A model generated the notes under the pieces. It saw only the letters and a list, made by a program, of their open reading frames with translations. It was not told where the DNA came from and did no database searches. This document shows, one piece after another, positions 57,308 through 64,000 of a stretch of 64,000 nucleotides of DNA. The stretch comes from Bacteroidota bacterium. GTDB lineage: Bacteria > Bacteroidota > Bacteroidia > Cytophagales > Cyclobacteriaceae. Positions within the stretch are counted from its first letter, which is position 1. Each line of letters opens with the position of its first letter. The translations under genes and the position numbers were made by a program. Where the stretch lies: positions 1-64,000 of the forward strand of contig JAFEAM010000015.1 of NCBI GenBank assembly GCA_018266395.1, given 5' to 3'.

Positions 57308-58164
57308 AGCAAGGTGCCCTCATATTTACATTTCTGATCTGTGTGGTCTCTGCAATCGCACAGGACAAGGCCTCTGTCAGGCTCGGTCTTACGTTCAGGA
57401 AGGTCAACGATGAGCCGGCGGTGCTGCGGTGCGAAGCCAAAACCAAAGCAGGCAAGCGATTCGAACCTGTAGAAAATGCCATAGTAAATATCTATTTCTC
57501 TGAAGAGAACAACAGCAATCTGATTGGGACAACAAAAACCAATGGCAAAGGAATTGCGGATGTAAACGTGCCCGCCTCATTTCTTACACGGATGGACAGC
57601 ACCGCATCCTGGCACTTTGTGGCCACACTCACAGAAGGGGAAACATATAAAGGCGCGTCTGCCGAGGCAGATGTAACAAGAGCCAGATTACAGGTGGACT
57701 TCCAGGAGGCTGACAGTACCCGTACCATTGTTGCCATTCTTTCAGAATGGAAAGACGGCAAGTGGACACCCGTGCCTCAAACAGAGGTGAAGTTGATTGT
57801 CAAAACCCTCTTCAGTGATCTGCCTGTGGGCGAAGACACCTATACAACAGATGATGAAGGGAAAGCGTCAACCACATTTGATATGAAGCTTCCGGGGGAT
57901 GCTGAGGGAAACCTGACCCTGGGTGCCAAACTCGAAGATCATGAAGCCTATGGCACGCTGTTTGCGACCAGTAAAATGAAATGGGGAGTTCCGACGCCAC
58001 CGGACAACAGCTTTTCGCAACGGACGTTGTGGGCTTCCAGGGATAAGACGCCGTGGTGGTTGCTTATCGGACCCAACCTGATTATTCTGGCGGTTTGGGG
58101 ATCTATATTTTATCTTGTATATCTGTTTGTGAAGATCAGAAGAAGCGGGATGCAAAAAACTTAA
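57304..58164 (+). CDS. Secreted Ig-like protein with C-terminal membrane anchor
   Basis: 286 residues. Signal peptide (MKQGALIFTFLICVVSAIAQ), two beta-sandwich domains of carboxypeptidase-regulatory/Ig type (FEPVENAIVNIYFSEENNSN, GTTKTNGKGIADVNVPASFL; VPQTEVKLIVKTLFSDLPVG, YTTDDEGKASTTFDMKLPGD) and one C-terminal TM (LLIGPNLIILAVWGSIFYLV). Probably holds a periplasmic complex partner at the membrane. ATGA overlap with NrfD and 29-bp gap to the next cytochrome gene. Confidence 0.8.
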   Translation: MKQGALIFTFLICVVSAIAQDKASVRLGLTFRKVNDEPAVLRCEAKTKAGKRFEPVENAIVNIYFSEENNSNLIGTTKTNGKGIADVNVPASFLTRMDSTASWHFVATLTEGETYKGASAEADVTRARLQVDFQEADSTRTIVAILSEWKDGKWTPVPQTEVKLIVKTLFSDLPVGEDTYTTDDEGKASTTFDMKLPGDAEGNLTLGAKLEDHEAYGTLFATSKMKWGVPTPPDNSFSQRTLWASRDKTPWWLLIGPNLIILAVWGSIFYLVYLFVKIRRSGMQKT

Positions 58165-58193
58165 CTCAGACTAAACCTATTATTGAATCTGTT

Positions 58194-58598
58194 ATGAAAA
58201 GATCACTTTCATTCCTTTTGGTACTCAGCCTGGTGCTGAGCATGTCATCCTTTCGGATCTTCCAGGCAAAGCCATGGAATGCGCCTGAAGCATTTGTCAA
58301 GAAAAGTAACCCGGTCAAGTCCGATGCTGAGTCGCTCAAAACCGGAAAAGAAGTATGGTCCAAACATTGTCAGTCGTGCCACGGAAAAGCCGGGGCCGGA
58401 GATGGCACCAAAGCCGCCACGCTCGAAACCGAAATGAAGGATTTCTCAACTGCTGACGTCCAGAGCCAGTCTGACGGATCCATGTTCTACAAGATATCTG
58501 AGGGCCGGGACGAGATGCCGACTTTCAAGAAGAAGATCCAGGATGAAACAGAGATATGGAGCGTCATTAATTTCATCCGGACGCTTAAAGCCAAATGA
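58194..58598 (+). CDS. Monohaem cytochrome c (class I)
   Basis: 134 residues from the ATG at 58194 with a signal peptide (RSLSFLLVLSLVLSMSS). CQSCHGKAGAGDGTKAATLE carries the CXXCH haem site and GRDEMPTFKKKIQDE the Met ligand. Last gene of the electron-transfer cluster; a soluble or anchored carrier that could link the quinol module to terminal reductases such as NosZ (inference). Confidence 0.93.
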   Translation: MKRSLSFLLVLSLVLSMSSFRIFQAKPWNAPEAFVKKSNPVKSDAESLKTGKEVWSKHCQSCHGKAGAGDGTKAATLETEMKDFSTADVQSQSDGSMFYKISEGRDEMPTFKKKIQDETEIWSVINFIRTLKAK

Positions 58599-58665
58599 GA
58601 GATTAGGGTTCAACGGGGATTTATTCAGGAAGGGCGAAAGCCCTTTCTTTATTTCCTGCCCGTCC

Positions 58666-58683
58666 TGATGACATTTGTCATAA
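58666..58683. promoter_or_regulatory. Palindrome upstream of ppdK
   Basis: TGATGACATTTGTCATAA, 17 of 18 positions self-complementary outside the 4-bp spacer or matching the 37822 site, 72 bp before the ppdK start. Same TGAC-N4-GTCA core as the site in front of the Crp/Fnr gene. Confidence 0.65.
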
Positions 58684-58754
58684 CCCGTATACGATTAAGT
58701 CATTCCCTTGCTGAGTATGCAACGGTATGTTGCTTAACGATAATCATTCACACC

Positions 58755-61502
58755 ATGAAAAAGAGCGCTAAATCACCAAGGAAAATTTCGAAGTGGGTTT
58801 TCCCTTTCGGGGGAAAAGACACTGCAGGCAATGGTGGCATGAAGGAGTTGTTGGGTGGCAAGGGGGCCAACCTGGCCGAGATGGCTAAACTGGGAATGCC
58901 CGTGCCTCCGGGTTTCACCATCACAACGGAAGCCTGCAACTACTATTACGATAACAAGCAGAAGATGCCTGACCAGCTGGTCGAACAGGCGGAGAGGGCA
59001 CTGGCCAGCGTGGAGAAAATCATGAAGTGCGGATTCGGCGACCCTGAGAATCCGCTTTTGCTTTCTATACGGTCAGGTGCACGCAAATCCATGCCGGGCA
59101 TGATGGAAACGGTTCTTAATGTGGGCCTCACCGACGTAACCCGTGAAGGGCTCATCCGCAAGACCGACAACCCGCATTTTGTATATGACAGTCAGCGCCG
59201 TCTCATCCAAATGTATGCCGACGTAGTCATGGAAAAGGGAACCGGCCGCCAGGTAAACGGCGACGGTATCCGTAAGAAACTGGATGCCGAACTCGAAGCT
59301 CTGAAAAAGAAAAGGGGCGTCGAATTCGACCGTGACCTTTCTGCCGATGACCTGAAGCAGCTTGTGGTGATTTACAAGAAGAAGGTAAAGGAAGAAATGG
59401 GCGTCGAGTTTCCGGAAGATCCAAATGTTCAGCTATGGAATGCCGTCAAAGCAGTATTCGCCAGCTGGAACGGAGACCGCGCCATCGCATATCGCAAAAT
59501 CGAAGCTATCCCTCACAACTGGGGCACCGCCGTGAATGTGCAAGCCATGGTATTTGGCAATATGGGCGACACTTCGGCCACCGGTGTAGGCTTCTCGCGC
59601 AACCCGGCAACGGGTGATAAAGGATTCTATGGAGAATGGCTGCCCAATGCACAGGGTGAAGACGTAGTCGCCGGCATCAGGACTCCCAACCCTGTTAACA
59701 CATTCAGTCAGAACAACCAGAACGCCAAACTGCAAACCCTTGCCGACGCCATGCCGCATCTCTATAAAGAGCTGACCGGATACGTCAACAAACTGGAGAA
59801 ACATTTCCACGACATGCTGGACATCGAGTTCACCATTCAGGAAGACAAACTCTGGATGTTGCAGTGCCGGGTGGGCAAGCGCACAGGGCCTGCAGCCATG
59901 AAGATGGCGTTGAACATGCTTTCAGAAAAGCTCATCAACAAATTTGAGTCAATCAACAGGGTAAGTCCTGCTCAACTGGAAGAACTGCTTCACCCTATAC
60001 TGGATCCTAAATCCGAAAAGAGTGCCACCATTCTGGGCAAAGGCCTGCCTGCCGGTCCAGGCGGCGCGTGCGGCCAGGCCGTGTTTACCGCATCTGCGGC
60101 AGTTGCGTGGAAGAAGGAGGGCAAGGATGTGATCCTGGTGCGCGAAGAGACAAACCCGGAAGATGTGGAAGGCATGCGTGCCGCGGAAGGAATACTCACG
60201 GCCCGTGGTGGCATGACGAGTCACGCCGCACTGGTGGCCAGGGGATGGGGCAAATGCTGTATTGTGGGCGCCGGCGAGCTGGAGATCCATGCAGACCAGA
60301 AAATCCTCATCGCCAACGGAAAGAAGATATCTGAAGGTGACTGGATCTCATTGAATGGAACACATGGCAATATTTATGAAGGGAAACTCGGCATGATGAA
60401 AGCGGCTGAGGACAACCCTGAATTTGACAAATTCATGAAGCTCTGCGACGGTGTGAGAAGACTGAAGATCCGCACAAATGCAGATACCCCTGAAGATGCA
60501 GCCAAGGCCAGGGCATTTGGTGCGGAAGGCATTGGGCTGTTCCGGACAGAACACATGTTCTACGGCAAAGGATCAGAACAACCGCTCTTCCTGTTGCGCA
60601 AAATGATCATGGCAAAGACTACTGAAGACCGCATTGCAGCGCTCAATGAGCTCTATCCTTTTGTCAAGGCTGACGTAAAAGCCACCCTTGCTGCGATGAG
60701 CGGTTTGCCGGTTACCATCCGGACCCTTGATCCTCCTCTCCACGAGTTTGTACCCAAAGATCATGAGGACCGCGTGAAGATGGCCGAGAGTCTGAAAATA
60801 ACCTCGGCAGCCTTTGACAAGCGTGCTGAAGAATTGGTTGAAAATAACCCGATGATGGGTCACCGCGGTGTTCGGCTCTCCATCACCTATCCAGAGATTA
60901 CCGAAATGCAGTTGAGGGCAATCTTTGAAGCCAGTGTGGAACTTACCCGTGAAGGCAAAAAGCCGATTCCAGAAATCATGTTCCCGCTCGTTGGGCATGA
61001 GCGTGAGCTGAAGCATGAGATGGAAATTGCACACCGGGTTCACGCAGAAGTATGTCAACGTTTGAAAGTGAAAAACATTCCTCATACGCTGGGCACCATG
61101 ATTGAAGTTCCACGCGCTTGCCTTACAGCAGACAAGATTGCGCAGGAAGCAGAATTCTTCAGTTTCGGAACAAACGACCTTACACAAATGACTTTTGGGT
61201 TCAGCCGTGATGACATCGGATCCTTTGTTCCCGCATACACTACAAAACGCATTCTGCCGGCCGATCCATTCCAGACGATAGACCAGTCCGGCGTAGGCGT
61301 CCTGATGGAAATGGCCATTCAGAAGGGTCGCAAAGTGAAGAAGGATCTGAAGATTGGTATATGCGGCGAGCATGGTGGAGAGCCCAGGTCGGTAATATTC
61401 TGTCATAACGCCGGCCTGAACTATGTGAGCTGTTCACCTTTCCGTGTGCCGGTGGCGCGACTGGCCGCAGCGCAGGCTGTCATCCAGGAAAAGAAGAAAT
61501 AG
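58755..61502 (+). CDS. ppdK: Pyruvate, phosphate dikinase
   Basis: 915 residues from the ATG at 58755, the usual length. N-terminal ATP-grasp domain (GGKGANLAEMAKLGMPVPPG, FTITTEACNYYY; RSGARKSMPGMMETVLNVGL), phosphohistidine domain (LTARGGMTSHAALVARGWGK with the catalytic His) and C-terminal PEP/pyruvate TIM barrel (GIGLFRTEHMFYGKGS, FGTNDLTQMTFGFSRDD, IGICGEHGGEP). Interconverts pyruvate + ATP + Pi and PEP + AMP + PPi, saving energy in glycolysis or allowing gluconeogenesis. A Crp/Fnr-type palindrome precedes it. Confidence 0.97.
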   Translation: MKKSAKSPRKISKWVFPFGGKDTAGNGGMKELLGGKGANLAEMAKLGMPVPPGFTITTEACNYYYDNKQKMPDQLVEQAERALASVEKIMKCGFGDPENPLLLSIRSGARKSMPGMMETVLNVGLTDVTREGLIRKTDNPHFVYDSQRRLIQMYADVVMEKGTGRQVNGDGIRKKLDAELEALKKKRGVEFDRDLSADDLKQLVVIYKKKVKEEMGVEFPEDPNVQLWNAVKAVFASWNGDRAIAYRKIEAIPHNWGTAVNVQAMVFGNMGDTSATGVGFSRNPATGDKGFYGEWLPNAQGEDVVAGIRTPNPVNTFSQNNQNAKLQTLADAMPHLYKELTGYVNKLEKHFHDMLDIEFTIQEDKLWMLQCRVGKRTGPAAMKMALNMLSEKLINKFESINRVSPAQLEELLHPILDPKSEKSATILGKGLPAGPGGACGQAVFTASAAVAWKKEGKDVILVREETNPEDVEGMRAAEGILTARGGMTSHAALVARGWGKCCIVGAGELEIHADQKILIANGKKISEGDWISLNGTHGNIYEGKLGMMKAAEDNPEFDKFMKLCDGVRRLKIRTNADTPEDAAKARAFGAEGIGLFRTEHMFYGKGSEQPLFLLRKMIMAKTTEDRIAALNELYPFVKADVKATLAAMSGLPVTIRTLDPPLHEFVPKDHEDRVKMAESLKITSAAFDKRAEELVENNPMMGHRGVRLSITYPEITEMQLRAIFEASVELTREGKKPIPEIMFPLVGHERELKHEMEIAHRVHAEVCQRLKVKNIPHTLGTMIEVPRACLTADKIAQEAEFFSFGTNDLTQMTFGFSRDDIGSFVPAYTTKRILPADPFQTIDQSGVGVLMEMAIQKGRKVKKDLKIGICGEHGGEPRSVIFCHNAGLNYVSCSPFRVPVARLAAAQAVIQEKKK

Positions 61503-61557
61503 AAATTTTGGCTTGGGGTTGATACCCTGTGGAATGAATTATTGGTTAACTGAAAAC

Positions 61558-61599
61558 GCAGCAGGCCCCGACTCCTCCCGGAAGTCGGCGGCCTGCTGC
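61558..61599 (+). terminator. Strong hairpin downstream of ppdK
   Basis: GCAGCAGGCC (61558-61567) pairs perfectly with GGCCTGCTGC (61590-61599), and the inner bases CCGACT/AGTCGG extend the stem. TCTTTTTGCC follows 13 bp later. It lies 55 bp after the ppdK stop. Confidence 0.75.
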
Positions 61600-61789
61600 C
61601 TATCTGACAAGTCTTTTTGCCATAACGGCAAGCCTGAAAACTTTATCCGTCCGGTTGTGCATTCTCCCGGATTACTGTGTAACTTCATTCCACTCCCGTA
61701 TCGGCTATCCTGATTTATAAGGCAATGACTTTGTTATTGACTCAACTGACTATCCCCTAAAGATTTCAACAACCTTAAAGCATACTGTT

Positions 61790-63922
61790 ATGAAAATCTA
61801 CGACGACAAACACATCAAAAATATAGTCCTTCTCGGGGCGCCGAAGGCCGGCAAGACCTTGCTGGCCGAGGATATGCTTTTTGAAGCCGGTATAACACAC
61901 CGCCGCGGAACAATAGAAGGAAAGAACACGGTTTCGGACTACCACGAGGTCGAGCAGGAACGTGGAAATTCGGTATTCGCAACCTGCCTTCATACGGAAT
62001 GGAAAGACTACAAGATCAATATCATTGACACCCCCGGCTTTGATGATTTTGCAGGTGAAATGATTGCCTCTCTTCGTGTTGCAGACACCTGCGTGATCGT
62101 CACCAATGCCCAGCACGGCGTGGAAGTGGGTACTGAGTTGATCTGGGACTACGTGAAGAAGTTTGACAAGCCGGTCATTTTTGCAGTCAACCAGGTAGAC
62201 CACCCAAAAGGGGATTTTGAAAATGCATTGGCATCATTGAAAAAGTCCTTTGGTCCCGCTGTTACACAGATGCAGTATCCCGCCAACCAGGGTGAGAATT
62301 TCAATTCAATCATCGATTTGCTCAAGATGGTGATGTATAAGTTCCCCGCAGATGGTGGCAAGCCGGAAAAACTCCCGATACCCGATTCAGAGAAGGAAAA
62401 GGCCAACAAACTTCACAATGAACTTGTGGAGAAAGCTGCTGAAAACGACGAGAAGCTGATGGAGAAATACTTCGCCACCGGCAACCTCGACGAAGATGAA
62501 ATGCGTGAAGGCCTAAAGTTAGGAATGGTGCATCACGACGTGTTCCCGGTATTCTGTATGAGCGCCAAGAAAAACATGGGCAGTGGACGAATGATGGGAT
62601 TCATCGACAACGTCGCGCCTACTCCGCGCGAAGCAAAACCTGAAAAAACAACCGAAGGAAAAGAACTTCCATTTGACCCTGCGAAACCGGCAGTATTGTT
62701 TGTATTTAAATCACACATAGAACCCAACCTTGGTAAACTCACATTCTTTAAAGTGATTTCCGGTGAGGTTACCGGATCGTCTGAACTTATCAATAGCCAG
62801 ACTGGCGCCCTGGAACGTTTCCATCAGCTGTTCATCATGGACGGCAAGAGCCGTCAGCCTGTTGAAAAGCTTGTGGCCGGTGACATCGGAGCTACGTTGA
62901 AATTGAAAGACACTTACACCAACCAGACGCTTCACAGCAAGGGCTTTGACGTTACCATCGCACCTATTGACTTCCCTGAACCGAGAATACGTACGGCAGT
63001 GGTGGCCAAATCAAAAGGCGACGACGAAAAGATCGGGGAGGTATTGAGCAAGATTCACCAGGAGGATCCCACCCTTGAGGTGGGCTATTCCAGGGAATTG
63101 AAACAACTCATTATCTCAGGCCAGGGTGAGTTGCACCTTACTGTGTGCAAATGGTTCCTTGAAAAAATGTACAACCTGCACGTTGACTTTGTGAGTCCAC
63201 GGATTTCTTATCGTGAAACGATCCGTAAGCCAGCAAGCGCCAATTACCGGCATAAGAAACAATCAGGCGGTGCAGGACAGTTCGGTGAAGTCTGGCTCAA
63301 AATCGAGCCCTACTATGAAGGCATGCCTGAGCCTACCGAATTCAGCGTTCGTGGCAAAGAATTCATTGACCTGGAGTGGGGCGGCAAACTCGCCTTTTAC
63401 AATTGCATAGTCGGCGGTGTTATTGACACGCGGTTCATCCCTTCCATACTTAAAGGTGTCATGGAAAAAATGGAGGAAGGGCCGATCACGGGTTCCTATG
63501 TACGCGATGTGAGGGTGCTTGTGCATGACGGCAAAATGCACCCGGTGGATTCCAATGATATCTCCTTCAAGATCGCCGGCATGATGGCGTTCAAGGACGC
63601 TTTCATGAAAGCTGAACCCCAGCTGCTCGAGCCGATCATGGACCTTGAGGTGATGGTACCCGAAGAAGTGGTGGGAGACGTAATGGGCGATCTGCAAACA
63701 CGTCGCTCCATGATCATGGGAATTGACAACAAAGCCAATTACCAGGTGATCAAGGCAAGGACTCCGCAGGCTGAGCTTGACCGCTACTCAACCACACTAA
63801 GGAGTCTCACGCAAGGCCGCGGACGGTTTACGCAGAAGTTTGCGGAATTCGCTCCGGTTCCTTTCGAAGTTCAGCAGAAGCTGGCGAAGGAAGCGAAAGT
63901 GGCAGAACCTGAACTGGCGTAG
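61790..63922 (+). CDS. EF-G2-like elongation factor with degenerate GTPase motifs
   Basis: 710 residues, five-domain EF-G architecture: G domain ~8-270, domain II ~310-390, domain III around GYSRELKQLIISGQGELHLT, domain IV with SGGAGQFGEVWLKIEP, domain V to ~685. The P-loop is GAPKAGKT (16-23; usually GHVDAGKT), G3 is DTPGFDDF (80-87), which has Phe where the catalytic His of DTPGHVDF stands, and G4 is NQVD (134-137; usually NKMD). GTP hydrolysis should be impaired. I recall a GTPase-deficient EF-G2 under Crp-family (Cur) control in Bacteroides during carbon starvation; this protein looks like that type. Downstream of ppdK, 287 bp. Confidence 0.9.
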   Translation: MKIYDDKHIKNIVLLGAPKAGKTLLAEDMLFEAGITHRRGTIEGKNTVSDYHEVEQERGNSVFATCLHTEWKDYKINIIDTPGFDDFAGEMIASLRVADTCVIVTNAQHGVEVGTELIWDYVKKFDKPVIFAVNQVDHPKGDFENALASLKKSFGPAVTQMQYPANQGENFNSIIDLLKMVMYKFPADGGKPEKLPIPDSEKEKANKLHNELVEKAAENDEKLMEKYFATGNLDEDEMREGLKLGMVHHDVFPVFCMSAKKNMGSGRMMGFIDNVAPTPREAKPEKTTEGKELPFDPAKPAVLFVFKSHIEPNLGKLTFFKVISGEVTGSSELINSQTGALERFHQLFIMDGKSRQPVEKLVAGDIGATLKLKDTYTNQTLHSKGFDVTIAPIDFPEPRIRTAVVAKSKGDDEKIGEVLSKIHQEDPTLEVGYSRELKQLIISGQGELHLTVCKWFLEKMYNLHVDFVSPRISYRETIRKPASANYRHKKQSGGAGQFGEVWLKIEPYYEGMPEPTEFSVRGKEFIDLEWGGKLAFYNCIVGGVIDTRFIPSILKGVMEKMEEGPITGSYVRDVRVLVHDGKMHPVDSNDISFKIAGMMAFKDAFMKAEPQLLEPIMDLEVMVPEEVVGDVMGDLQTRRSMIMGIDNKANYQVIKARTPQAELDRYSTTLRSLTQGRGRFTQKFAEFAPVPFEVQQKLAKEAKVAEPELA

Positions 63923-63933
63923 TGCATTTACTG

Positions 63934-63980
63934 ATTTGGTGAAATGGTGATGTGGTGATTCTCATCCACATCACCATTTC
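63934..63980. repeat. Octad array forming a 15-bp hairpin after the EF-G2-like gene
   Basis: GGTGAAAT, GGTGATGT, GGTGATTC in 8-bp register; GAAATGGTGATGTGG (63941-63955) pairs perfectly with CCACATCACCATTTC (63966-63980) around a 10-base loop, followed by ATTTTCC. May double as the terminator. Confidence 0.8.
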
Positions 63981-64000
63981 ATTTTCCAAGGCGAACAATC

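Noticed and set aside
60573-61406. 277-codon reading frame antisense to ppdK
   Set aside because: Complete overlap with a confidently identified conserved gene; no recognisable motif.

Overview
The window looks like a chromosomal segment of a Bacteroidota bacterium, most plausibly a Cytophagales-type aerobe/facultative denitrifier. This is inferred from gene content: a lipoprotein (Sec-type, clade II) NosZ, MenA with no sign of ubiquinone genes, DUF5777/DUF4412/DUF4440 proteins, a Bacteroidota-type arginine decarboxylase, an EF-G2-like factor and very few Shine-Dalgarno sequences. No rRNA or tRNA gene was seen. Base composition is moderate and fairly even.

Layout. 1-11.2 kb is accessory and repeat-rich: lgt, an MBL-fold hydrolase, orphan antitoxin-like genes, two small secreted proteins that share a duplicated leader, an ORF6N protein, a WD40-aspartic protease fusion and a HEPN-like protein. 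11.2-19.7 kb mixes a secreted phosphatidylserine decarboxylase-like lipoprotein, an ABC permease, a sialate O-acetylesterase, a GxxExxY protein, a YkgJ protein and two four-helix-bundle (IVP/S23-type) genes with MITE-like elements and short-period arrays. 19.7-30.1 kb holds DUF1801 and M24 genes, an AddAB/RecB-like helicase-nuclease pair and a patatin. 30.1-37.8 kb is a complete nos cluster read leftwards: Crp/Fnr regulator, cytochrome c, nosZ, a membrane protein, nosL, nosD, nosF, nosY, fasciclin. 37.9-49.9 kb is housekeeping: menA, DoxX, two glutathione peroxidases, GNAT, argS, a deoxyhypusine-synthase-like enzyme, serine hydrolase, oxidoreductase, arginase-family enzyme and arginine decarboxylase. 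50-52 kb has a toxin-antitoxin pair, a decayed deacylase and a DUF4412 protein. 52.1-58.6 kb is an eight-gene electron-transfer cluster (ethylbenzene-dehydrogenase-like haem protein, two cytochromes c, a beta-barrel, a Tat ferredoxin, NrfD) with no molybdopterin subunit. 58.7-63.9 kb carries pyruvate phosphate dikinase and an EF-G paralogue with degenerate GTPase motifs.

Links. Four FNR/DNR-like palindromes of the form TGAY-N4-RTCA lie before the regulator gene, the cytochrome c-nosZ operon, the haem-protein cluster and ppdK. I infer one anaerobic/starvation regulon. The most unusual feature is the repeat landscape. There are at least seven loci with degenerate arrays of period 7 (others have period 8 or 10-11), often in inverted pairs. 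Both four-helix-bundle genes sit exactly between inverted arms of such arrays. A 145-bp terminal-inverted-repeat element occurs three times, one copy ending 9 bp from the GxxExxY gene, and the 3' end of the YkgJ gene is duplicated in tandem together with the same repeat motif. Three genes are interrupted (CHASE2 protein and haem protein by frameshifts, NrfD by an in-frame TAG); assembly error cannot be excluded for these.
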